This document shows, in pieces, positions 33,465 to 40,595 of a stretch of DNA of 49,838 nucleotides. The DNA is from Salinivirgaceae bacterium (GTDB taxonomy: Bacteria; Bacteroidota; Bacteroidia; Bacteroidales; SZUA-534). The stretch is taken from contig JAFVGW010000005.1 in the NCBI GenBank assembly GCA_017474765.1, positions 1-49,838 on the forward strand. The letters run 5' to 3'. Both the position numbers and the translations under genes were made by a program. Positions within the stretch are counted from its first letter, which is position 1, and each line of letters opens with the position of its first letter. Under the pieces are notes generated by a model. That model saw only the letters and a list, made by a program, of their open reading frames with translations, ran no database searches and was not told the origin of the DNA.

Positions 33465-34364
33465 ATGGAAAGCGAACAGCAAGAAATGCCGAAGATGATT
33501 GTGGCATATATTGATTTATTGGGAACAAAAGAGCGAGTTAAAAACAATCCTATTAAAAAGGCTGTGGAGCCTATAGAAAGTTATATTAAAGTTTTGGACA
33601 CTAAAATTGTTGAAGAAAAAATTCATCCTGTCAAATATTATGAAAAAGAACTCCAGGAATTAGCAAAACAACGTTCTATTGATAGTTTTGATTACTTCCT
33701 TCCATTTTCTGATTCGATTTTTCTAATGTCAAAAGATTGCAATTCTTTTATTAAACAATTAGGTAGTTTTGTGATGAATTCATTTTCAATAACAACGAAC
33801 CCAGCTGATGCCGCGAATATTGGACGGTATCCAGCTTTGTTCCGAGGTGGTGTTGCATACGAAGATGCTCGTCCTATTAATTTAATAAGAATTGTTAAAA
33901 ACAAACCTTCAATAGTAGAGGCATTAACAGGGCGAGCTGTTGTACAAGCCGTGGAATTTGAGGAGGAAAAAGGAGTAAAAGGACCAAGGTTGTTTTTTGA
34001 TAAAACGGTTTATGACCAATTAGATGATGACACTCGTGATTATTGCCGTATCACTCCAGAAAAACAAGATTTATATGAAATTTTATGGCCTGCCTTTAAT
34101 TATATCAAACATAGCGAGCCTCAACATGACAAATTGGAGATAGATGAAATACGAAAAATGCTTAAGCCTCCATATAATTTGTGGAAAGTGTATAACAATA
34201 CAGACTGTTCAATCCATTATTATAATTTGATTGAACTAATAATTGCTTCAACAATACAGTTTTTCGATAAGAAATGCCAAATAAGGAACCTTGCAAAGGA
34301 TGAGGTTTCAAAATGGTTAAAAGACAACGATATGCAGGATAAAATAGATATTGACAAATATTGA
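33465..34364 (+). CDS. Orphan protein with class III nucleotide-cyclase-like motif layout
   Basis: 299 residues, no signal peptide. The spacing of short motifs mirrors class III cyclase domains: an early acidic strand MIVAYIDLLGTKERV (compare ADIVGFT), FLPFSDSIFLMSKD (compare GDS), LFRGGVAYEDARP (compare RIGIHTGE), and EALTGRAVVQAVEFEEEKGVKGPRL (compare GPAVNLAARLE). Both Asp positions that bind metal in cyclases have candidates. The C-terminal half (about 190-299) is not recognisable. Catalysis is not established; many such AYIDLLG proteins are annotated only as hypothetical. The gene is strongly AT-rich and sits alone between a MITE-like element and a toxin-antitoxin pair. ATG 33465 is preferred to TTG 33459. 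Confidence 0.6.
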   Translation: MESEQQEMPKMIVAYIDLLGTKERVKNNPIKKAVEPIESYIKVLDTKIVEEKIHPVKYYEKELQELAKQRSIDSFDYFLPFSDSIFLMSKDCNSFIKQLGSFVMNSFSITTNPADAANIGRYPALFRGGVAYEDARPINLIRIVKNKPSIVEALTGRAVVQAVEFEEEKGVKGPRLFFDKTVYDQLDDDTRDYCRITPEKQDLYEILWPAFNYIKHSEPQHDKLEIDEIRKMLKPPYNLWKVYNNTDCSIHYYNLIELIIASTIQFFDKKCQIRNLAKDEVSKWLKDNDMQDKIDIDKY

Positions 34365-34415
34365 TGTTGCTGTTTTTTTCTTCCTTTTTTCTGTCAGACT
34401 TTCAGAAAATTAATG

Positions 34416-34835
34416 TCAACCGATAATTTGCTCAAAAGTGCTTACATCAACAATTTGGCAGCCATCGATTTCTTTGATAACAAGCAAGTCGTCGTCACCA
34501 GTAACCAAATATTCGGCTTTTGCTTCGGCGGCAAGAGCAAGCAAATAATCATCGGCCGCATCTCTGCAAATTTTTACAGATTGCTGTGGTTCAATAGTTT
34601 CACCTATTATTTGCATAAAATCGATGAGTGATTCCACATCAGATTGGTTGAAATATTTCGCGAATTTTGGTCGGGAAGTAACATCGCGCAATTCGGCAAG
34701 CAACTCACTGCATATTACCAAAATCACACGTTCATTGCTCAACAAATCGACAAGTTTGGACAGCCGCCTGCCTATCAGGAAACTAATCCAACAATTATTA
34801 TCAACAACTACACGGATTTTAGTTCTTCGCCGCAT
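34416..34835 (-). CDS. PIN-domain toxin (VapC-like)
   Basis: 139-residue PIN ribonuclease. Acidic active-site residues are present: Asp12 in RVVVDNNCWIS, Glu in CSELLAELRDV, Asp in DAADDYLLALAAEAKAEYLVTGDDDLL. The VTGDDDLL block is typical of the putative-toxin PIN family (COG1569). It should cut RNA when not bound by its antitoxin. The start overlaps the upstream antitoxin gene by 17 bases, indicating a coupled pair. Confidence 0.88.
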   Translation of the reverse strand: MRRRTKIRVVVDNNCWISFLIGRRLSKLVDLLSNERVILVICSELLAELRDVTSRPKFAKYFNQSDVESLIDFMQIIGETIEPQQSVKICRDAADDYLLALAAEAKAEYLVTGDDDLLVIKEIDGCQIVDVSTFEQIIG

Positions 34836-35040
34836 AGCGTTCGCGTCTTACGGCTTTCACTTCAGCCAGAATCTCATCTTCCGAGAGTTCGTTAGTTTGG
34901 AACGTATCCAAAAATCGGTTCAACTCTGCACGGACATTGGGGCGGGTCAAAGCCTTGCCTATTTTCAGTTGCGAGCGTACAGGCAGTTGCTGCAAGAGCG
35001 TCAGAATTTGATTATAACTGATGTCGATAGTTGCGTTCAT
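34819..35040 (-). CDS. Antitoxin paired with the PIN toxin
   Basis: 73 residues: MNATIDISYNQILTLLQQLPVRSQLKIGKAL at the N-terminus, resembling the small helical antitoxin partners of COG1569-type PIN toxins, then an acidic stretch (ELSEDEILAEVKAVRRERY) for toxin binding. It is upstream of and overlapping the toxin gene, the usual VapBC order. Confidence 0.8.
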   Translation of the reverse strand: MNATIDISYNQILTLLQQLPVRSQLKIGKALTRPNVRAELNRFLDTFQTNELSEDEILAEVKAVRRERYAAKN

Positions 35041-35252
35041 TTCCTTAATTATTATGCGTTTGTAAAAATAGTGCGAAATTTTACAATAGCAAAATATTGA
35101 TTGTCGGCAAGCGGATTTGAAGTTACCAATTCTCTACGCAGATTCATATTCCTGCGCCGATAACCAAATTTTGGTTATTTCGGCTAAAGTCGCATAAAAA
35201 AAGCACCGCAGCCAAAGCCGCGGTGCTTTTTATCATTCTTAACGTCAGTTGT
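35041..35252. other. Gap upstream of the PIN toxin-antitoxin pair
   Basis: Contains the palindrome TAACCAAATTTTGGTTA (35161-35177), extended by CCG / CGG flanks, and the terminator repeat copy at 35196-35231. The palindrome is about 120 bases upstream of the antitoxin, far for a classic operator. Confidence 0.45.
35196..35231 (-). terminator. Terminator of the DASS transporter gene; copy 3 of the dispersed repeat
   Basis: Perfect 11-pair stem AAAAGCACCGC (35199-35209) with GCGGTGCTTTT (35220-35230), with A-run and T-run. It lies 22 bases after the transporter stop. It shares the AAAAAAAGCACCGCAGCC text with the copy at 31843. Confidence 0.9.
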
Positions 35253-36692
35253 TTACAAGGCACTGAACGGGAAAATCTTTGTCAGCCAGAAGTAGCCAAG
35301 GATGAAGGCCACAAGGCCAACACTGGCGCCGATTTTGGCCATATCCTTCGTCTCAACCAAACCAGTCGAAGAAGCGATTGCGTTCGGCGGTGTCGAAATC
35401 GGGAACAGCATTGCAATTGACGCGCAGACGGCGATGAACGAAATCATTGCCTGAGTGCCGCCCAGAGCCATAAAGGTGTCGTGGCTTGCGGCTTCGGGCA
35501 TACTCATTGCTTCGGCAATCACAATCAGAATCGGGATGAGCAGCGCAGCGGTGGCCGAGTTGCTGATGAAGTTCGAAAGGAAGTAGCAGACAAGGCCCGC
35601 GATGATGAACACCGCAACAACGCCCATTGTGCCGAACGGAATGGCTTCAATCAGCACTTTGGCAAGGCCTGTGCCCTGAAGGTCGGTGCCAAGGGCGAAA
35701 CCGCCAGCAACCAGCCATAGCACTGTCCAGTTGATTTCCTTGATGTCTTCTTTGGTGAAGATTCCGCAGCAGGTGAGCACGGCCAACGGGATGAGAGCCA
35801 CCACGTTAGAGTTGATGCCAGTGAGTTTCTCGGTTGCCCACAAAAGAATTGTGCCGATGAATGTGCACCAAACCACAATGGTCTTCCAGTCGCTCTTGCG
35901 GTCGCTCTTTTTGATGTCGAGCACCACTTCCTGCGACTTGAACGGGAACAGAATCTGCAGCATAACCCAGGCAAACAGAATCATAATAATCACGAACGGA
36001 ATCATACGCAGCGCCCACTCGCCGAACGAAACGTCGAGACCAGCGTCGCCAAGGAACTTCACGGCAGTGGCGTTAGGCGGTGTGCCGATAGGTGTGCCGA
36101 TGCCGCCAAGGTTGGCAGCCACAGGAATAGCCAGCGAAAGGCCGATTTTTCCTTTGTCGTCAGATGGCAGAACAGCAAGCACAGGAGCCAGGAAAGCCAG
36201 CATCATTGCGGCGGTGGCGGTGTTGCTCATAAACATTGAGAAGACGGCGATTACAACCAGGAAGCCCAGCAGCACCCATTTCGGTTTTGTGCCGAAAGGT
36301 TTCAGCATTATGCGGGCCAGTGTAACGTCGAGTCCGTATTTCGATGCCATAATTGCCAGCACGAATCCGCCAAGGAACAGCATAACAACAGGGTCGGCGA
36401 ATGCCGACATAATTTTGGTGTAAACCACCAATTCGCCTGCTTCGGGTGTGCAGAAGTAGCCGATGCCTTTGTTCGAGACGGTCAGCAGCGACAGCACAAT
36501 CACCAGCACTGATGTTGTCCAGTTCGGAATTGGTTCGAAAATCCACAGAAGTGCTGCAAGAATGAACATTGCAATCACGCGTTGTTGAACCAGAGTCAGA
36601 GCATCAATTCCGTAGAACGATGTCGGGACGCACCAGGCAATCAGGAACAAAGCAAACGGAATCAATAACTTAATTAACTTTTTTGTGTCCAT
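35253..36692 (-). CDS. DASS (SLC13) family sodium:dicarboxylate/sulfate symporter
   Basis: 479-residue inner-membrane transporter with about eleven hydrophobic segments. Both Ser-Asn-Thr-type signature motifs of the divalent anion:sodium symporter family are visible: MSNTATAAMMLAFLAP (about 152) and FISNSATAALLIPI (about 388), with partner loops GTPIGTPPNATAV and PISTPPNAIAS. The closest characterised relatives carry succinate, malate, fumarate or sulfate with Na+. Bacteroidota often use such proteins for C4-dicarboxylate exchange, and PckA is encoded nearby, but the substrate cannot be read from sequence. Monocistronic: a -7 box lies upstream and a perfect terminator downstream. Confidence 0.9.
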   Translation of the reverse strand: MDTKKLIKLLIPFALFLIAWCVPTSFYGIDALTLVQQRVIAMFILAALLWIFEPIPNWTTSVLVIVLSLLTVSNKGIGYFCTPEAGELVVYTKIMSAFADPVVMLFLGGFVLAIMASKYGLDVTLARIMLKPFGTKPKWVLLGFLVVIAVFSMFMSNTATAAMMLAFLAPVLAVLPSDDKGKIGLSLAIPVAANLGGIGTPIGTPPNATAVKFLGDAGLDVSFGEWALRMIPFVIIMILFAWVMLQILFPFKSQEVVLDIKKSDRKSDWKTIVVWCTFIGTILLWATEKLTGINSNVVALIPLAVLTCCGIFTKEDIKEINWTVLWLVAGGFALGTDLQGTGLAKVLIEAIPFGTMGVVAVFIIAGLVCYFLSNFISNSATAALLIPILIVIAEAMSMPEAASHDTFMALGGTQAMISFIAVCASIAMLFPISTPPNAIASSTGLVETKDMAKIGASVGLVAFILGYFWLTKIFPFSAL

Positions 36693-36741
36693 TTTAAAGT
36701 TGTTTTTTTTATTATTAATAATGCATTCGCAAAATGAGCCG

Positions 36742-36749
36742 CAAAGGTA
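36742..36749 (-). promoter_or_regulatory. -7 promoter box (TACCTTTG on minus strand)
   Basis: The plus strand reads CAAAGGTA; exact TAnnTTTG match 50 bases before the DASS ATG. Confidence 0.55.
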
Positions 36750-36834
36750 AAATTTTAGCCGACAACGCGAACCGTTTTTTCGTGCCCGATTTTAAATAAG
36801 TGGAATACTTAAATGGACGACGGACAGGATTGGT

Positions 36835-36930
36835 GAATCGGTGAATCGTTTAAAGATTTAGAGTTTAGAGTTTAGAGTTTAGAAGTTTAGCACTATACCA
36901 ACACCCGATGCCTAACACCTAACACCATTT
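36835..36930. repeat. TTTAGAG / CCTAACACC low-complexity tract
   Basis: Three tandem TTTAGAG units followed by TTTAGAAGTTTAG, then ACACCCGATGCCTAACACC and a second CCTAACACC. The preceding GGATTGGTGAATCGG text recurs at 37778-37790 on the other side of the flavoprotein gene. Confidence 0.6.
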
Positions 36931-36953
36931 TACCAAACGTATCAGAAAAATCC

Positions 36954-36961
36954 TATTTTTG
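36954..36961 (+). promoter_or_regulatory. -7 promoter box (TATTTTTG)
   Basis: Exact TAnnTTTG match 26 bases before the flavoprotein ATG. Confidence 0.5.
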
Positions 36962-36986
36962 TCAAGAACATAAAAATGATAAGTAT

Positions 36987-37763
36987 ATGGAAAAGAGTGT
37001 AATAGAAGACGGCGAGGAGTTGATTTCGCGCCGTGATGCATTGAAGAAAATGGGTGCTTTGGCTGCCACTGCGGCAATCAGCGTGTCGGGGGTGAGTGCG
37101 TTGGCATCGTGCGCACCAGCGGTAGCGGCAAGCGAAAAAACGCTCAAAGTGCTGCTAATCAATGGTAGCGCAAGACGCAATGGCAACACCTTTACATTGC
37201 TTTCCGAAATTGCCAAACAGTTGAAAAAGAATTTGATAGAGAGCGAGATTGTTGGCGTCGGCAATCGTCCTGTACGCGGCTGCATTGCCTGCGGACAATG
37301 TCACGCAAAGCAACTTGGCAAATGCACTTTCGACGATGATGTCTGCAACGGAATTATCGATAAAATGGCTGAATGTGACGCAGTTATCGTTGGTGCGCCC
37401 GTGTATTACGGACAGCCAGCAGGGCAGTTGCTCGCCGTTGTGCAGCGGATGTGCTATTCGGCAGGAAACAAACTGCAAGGCAAGCCTGCTTCGGCCGTTG
37501 CCGTGTGCCGTCGCGGTGGGGCCTCTGCGGCGTATCAGACACTGCTGATGCCTTTCCAGATGCTTAATATGCCGATTGTTACGTCGCAATATTGGAACAT
37601 TGGCTACGGGGCAGCTGAGGGCGAGGTGGCACAAGATGCAGAAGGTCTGCAAACAATGCGCACTTTGGCCGACAATATGGCCTATATGCTTAAGCAATTT
37701 GCCACAGGTACAGCGAAATATCCCGAGCGCGAGCGCGGAAAGTTTACGAATTTTATTAGGTGA
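36987..37763 (+). CDS. Tat-exported iron-sulfur flavoprotein-like oxidoreductase (lipoprotein)
   Basis: 258 residues. The N-terminus has a twin-arginine signal (ISRRDALKKM, Arg-Arg about residues 15-16), a hydrophobic stretch, and a lipobox-like LASC (Cys about residue 38). The body is a flavodoxin / NADPH-dependent FMN reductase fold (LKVLLINGSARRNGNTFTLL for FMN phosphate; VGAPVYYGQPAGQLLAVVQRM). A compact cysteine cluster CIACGQCHAKQLGKC (CX2CX2CX7C) at about 95-109 matches the [4Fe-4S] motif of iron-sulfur flavoproteins. Tat export fits a protein folded around FMN and Fe-S before export. Its electron partner is unknown; it is alone on its strand. Confidence 0.8.
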   Translation: MEKSVIEDGEELISRRDALKKMGALAATAAISVSGVSALASCAPAVAASEKTLKVLLINGSARRNGNTFTLLSEIAKQLKKNLIESEIVGVGNRPVRGCIACGQCHAKQLGKCTFDDDVCNGIIDKMAECDAVIVGAPVYYGQPAGQLLAVVQRMCYSAGNKLQGKPASAVAVCRRGGASAAYQTLLMPFQMLNMPIVTSQYWNIGYGAAEGEVAQDAEGLQTMRTLADNMAYMLKQFATGTAKYPERERGKFTNFIR

Positions 37764-37838
37764 GATTTTTATCGGTGGATTGGTGAATAACAGGATGGAC
37801 GTGATTAATGTGTCCCTATCTGTCTATCACCACAGGTC

Positions 37839-38477
37839 CTAATTTGCGCACCGCTTTGTAAACGAAAACTTATTCTCTTCGTGGTGTATCAGCCTGACAA
37901 TGTTCTTTCTATGGGTGATGATGAGCAGCACGCCCACAGCCACCGCAAACACCATTAGCGACACGATGCGAATCTGCAGCACGCCGATAATCATAATGGG
38001 GAAGGTGAGTCCGCCGAGCATTGAGCCGAGCGATACATATTTGCTGATAATCAGTACAACAACAAACACCCCGAAGCAAGCCAGCGCCGCCAGCGGACTG
38101 AGCGCTATGGCAATGCCCAGCAGCGTGGCCACGCCTTTGCCGCCTTTGAAATGCGCGTAGAGCGGGAATATGTGTCCCAGAACGGCGCAGACGCCAAGCA
38201 GCAGTTGCAGGTTGACAAACGGCTCGGTGCCGCACTCGTAACTTGCAAAATGCGCCAGACACACAGCCAGCAAGCCTTTCAGCATATCGATGGCAAAGAC
38301 AACCAGCCCAGGTCGAGTTCCCAAAACCCTGATGGTGTTGGTTGTTCCAGCGTTGCCGCTTCCGTGCTCGCGCACGTCGATTCCATAGATGCCCTTGCCA
38401 AGCCACACAGCCGTTGGAATGGAGCCAATCAGATAGGCTGCCAGGCATAATATTCCGCACAAAATATATTCGTTCAT
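37839..38477 (-). CDS. plsY: Acyl-phosphate:glycerol-3-phosphate acyltransferase
   Basis: 212-residue inner-membrane enzyme that transfers an acyl group from acyl-phosphate to glycerol-3-phosphate, the first step of phospholipid synthesis. Conserved PlsY motifs are present: YLIGSIPTAVWLGK near the N-terminus, GSGNAGTTNTIRVLG (phosphate-binding loop), and HFKGGKGVATLLG. About six hydrophobic segments follow the family pattern. It lies between a low-complexity gap and the flavoprotein gene, with no related gene next to it. Confidence 0.93.
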   Translation of the reverse strand: MNEYILCGILCLAAYLIGSIPTAVWLGKGIYGIDVREHGSGNAGTTNTIRVLGTRPGLVVFAIDMLKGLLAVCLAHFASYECGTEPFVNLQLLLGVCAVLGHIFPLYAHFKGGKGVATLLGIAIALSPLAALACFGVFVVVLIISKYVSLGSMLGGLTFPIMIIGVLQIRIVSLMVFAVAVGVLLIITHRKNIVRLIHHEENKFSFTKRCAN

Positions 38478-38600
38478 TTTAAAGTTTAAAGTTTAGAAGT
38501 TTAGAGTTTAGAAGTTTAGTTTAGAGGGTTGTTTTGCGCTTTGCTGTTCAGATTTCTCAACTTTCTAATCCTTCTCAACCAACTCAACTTTACTCATTAC
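38478..38600. repeat. GTTTAGAAG low-complexity tract
   Basis: Repeated AAGTTTAGA(A/G) units at about 38482-38530, then CTCAACTTT / ACTCATTAC text resembling that near 45.57 kb. No gene is visible; plsY's promoter should lie here, but no TAnnTTTG match was found. Confidence 0.55.
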
Positions 38601-38635
38601 TCTTTACACATTTCCCCTTTATTGAACAATCCATA

Positions 38636-38662
38636 AACAAAAACCCCGCCAAACGGCAGGGT
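38636..38662 (-). terminator. Terminator of pckA
   Basis: AACCCCGCC (38642-38650) pairs with GGCAGGGTT (38655-38663) with one mismatch and a 4-base loop. The plus-strand A-run on the left gives the minus-strand T-run. Confidence 0.85.
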
Positions 38663-38690
38663 TCTTGAATAAATATTTTTGTAATATGAA

Positions 38691-40304
38691 TTACAATTTC
38701 GGACCAGCGGCAACCAGAGCCTTGCCAGCTTCGTTGGTTGTGTACTTCTCGAAGTTCTTGATGAAGCGGCCAGCCAAATCCTTTGCCTTAGTTTCCCATT
38801 CCGAAGCGTTGGCGTAAGTGTCGCGCGGGTCGAGGATGGCAGGATTAACTTTCGGCAGAGCGGTCGGAACTTCAAAGTCGAAGAACGGAATCTTCTTGGT
38901 CTCAGCCTTCAGGATTGAACCGTCAAGGATGGCGTCGATGATACCACGGGTGTCAGGAATCGAGATACGTTTGCCCGTACCGTTCCAGCCAGTGTTAACC
39001 AGGTAAGCCTTGGCGCCCGATTTCTTCATTTTCTTAACCAGCTCTTCAGCGTATTTTGTCGGGTGCAACTCGAGGAATGCCTGACCGAAGCAAGCCGAGA
39101 ATGTCGGAGTCGGCTCGGTGATACCACGCTCAGTACCAGCCAGTTTTGCGGTGAAGCCGCTCAAGAAGTAGTATTGAGTCTGCTCAGGAGTCAGGATTGA
39201 AACAGGAGGCAGAACGCCGAATGCGTCAGCCGAAAGGAAGATAACGTTCTTAGCAGCAGGACCTGCGCTCTTGCCAGCCACTTTCTTAACAATGTTCTTG
39301 ATGTGGTCGATTGGGTAAGAAACGCGGGTGTTTTCGGTTACGCTCTTGTCAGCGAAATCGATTTTGCCGTTCTTGTCAACAGTAACGTTCTCAAGAAGAG
39401 CGTCGCGTTTGATGGCGCCGTAGATGTCGGGCTCGTTCTCTTTCGAAAGGTTGATAACCTTTGCGTAGCAGCCGCCTTCGAGGTTGAACACGCCTTCGTC
39501 GTCCCAGCCGTGCTCGTCGTCGCCGATGAGCAGACGTTTCGGGTCAGTTGAAAGAGTGGTCTTGCCAGTTCCTGACAAACCGAAGAAGATAGCGGTGTTC
39601 TTGCCTTCCATATCGGTGTTGGCCGAGCAGTGCATTGATGCGATGCCCTTCAAAGGCAGGTAGTAGTTCTGCATTGAGAACATACCCTTCTTCATTTCAC
39701 CACCGTACCAGGTGTTGATGATAACCTGCTCGCGGCTCTTGGTGTTGAAAGCAACGCAAGTCTCAGAGTTCAGGCCGAGTTCTTTGAAGTTGTCAACTTT
39801 AGCCTTCGATGCGTTGTAGATAACGAAGTTAGGCTCGAAGTTCTTCAACTCTTCTGCAGTCGGGCGGATGAACATATTCTCAACAAAGTGAGCCTGCCAG
39901 GCAACTTCAACAATGAAGCGGACAGCAAGACGGGTTGCTTCGTTGGCGCCGCAGAAAGCGTCGACAACATAAAGTTTCTTATTTGAAAGTTCTTTCTTTG
40001 CGATTTCCTTAACCTTGTTCCAAACGTCTTCGCTCATTGGGTGGTTGTCGTTCTTGTAAGCGTCCGATGTCCACCAAACGTTGTTGTGGCTCTCGTCGTT
40101 GTCAACAATGTATTTGTCCTTCGGCGAGCGGCCAGTGAAGATGCCAGTCATAACGTTAACTGCGCCAAGTTCAGTTTCCTGACCTTTTTCGTAACCTTCA
40201 AGAGCAGGATTGATTTCTGCCTTGTAGAGTTCGTCGTAAGAAGGATTGTGTGCGATTACAGTTGAGCCTGTAATGCCGTACTTTGTTAAATCTAAATTAC
40301 TCAT
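38691..40304 (-). CDS. pckA: ATP-dependent phosphoenolpyruvate carboxykinase
   Basis: 537 residues, normal for the ATP-type enzyme. It interconverts oxaloacetate + ATP with PEP + CO2 + ADP; in fermenting Bacteroidota it usually runs in the carboxylating direction toward succinate. Motifs: substrate region ([15 protein letters not shown]), kinase-1 P-loop [11 protein letters not shown] at about residue 240, kinase-2 [11 protein letters not shown], and [12 protein letters not shown]. Codon use is even and GC-rich, consistent with high expression. It has its own downstream terminator and a -7 box upstream, so it is monocistronic. Confidence 0.97.
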   Translation of the reverse strand: MSNLDLTKYGITGSTVIAHNPSYDELYKAEINPALEGYEKGQETELGAVNVMTGIFTGRSPKDKYIVDNDESHNNVWWTSDAYKNDNHPMSEDVWNKVKEIAKKELSNKKLYVVDAFCGANEATRLAVRFIVEVAWQAHFVENMFIRPTAEELKNFEPNFVIYNASKAKVDNFKELGLNSETCVAFNTKSREQVIINTWYGGEMKKGMFSMQNYYLPLKGIASMHCSANTDMEGKNTAIFFGLSGTGKTTLSTDPKRLLIGDDEHGWDDEGVFNLEGGCYAKVINLSKENEPDIYGAIKRDALLENVTVDKNGKIDFADKSVTENTRVSYPIDHIKNIVKKVAGKSAGPAAKNVIFLSADAFGVLPPVSILTPEQTQYYFLSGFTAKLAGTERGITEPTPTFSACFGQAFLELHPTKYAEELVKKMKKSGAKAYLVNTGWNGTGKRISIPDTRGIIDAILDGSILKAETKKIPFFDFEVPTALPKVNPAILDPRDTYANASEWETKAKDLAGRFIKNFEKYTTNEAGKALVAAGPKL

Positions 40305-40595
40305 AATTAATATTTTAAAAAATTATAACTATATTTTGCCTTTTTGCCGCAAATATAAGCCGAAATAAACAAAAAGCGAACCGAACTCTTCAAATAAATT
40401 CTTTTAAGTGATTTTCGTAGAAAATTTTTTAGATGTAAGTGGAATGTTTTGAAAATCAGAATGTTGCTTCTATGCTTAAAAGAAACAGCGGATAATGTAC
40501 CATATATATATGTCGCTTGGCGCGAAAATCTCACGACCGCGGATGGAACCGCATAATCGTATCGCGCAGATACTCGCGGTCGAGGTGGGTGCTTA
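40305..40595. other. Gap between pckA and the SpoIIE-type phosphatase gene
   Basis: 291 bases. It holds the pckA -7 box (40350-40357) and a GC-rich interrupted palindrome CGACCGCG (40534-40541) / CGCGGTCG (40575-40582) without a T-run, of unknown role. No supported ORF. Confidence 0.5.
40350..40357 (-). promoter_or_regulatory. -7 promoter box of pckA (TATATTTG on minus strand)
   Basis: The plus strand reads CAAATATA; exact TAnnTTTG match 46 bases before the pckA ATG. Confidence 0.55.

Larger units (their letters stand above)
36693..36986. other. Divergent gap with repeats between DASS and flavoprotein genes
   Basis: 294 bases. Holds a minus-strand -7 box, the GTTTAGA / CACCTAA low-complexity tracts and a plus-strand -7 box, listed separately. 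No ORF is supported. Confidence 0.5.
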
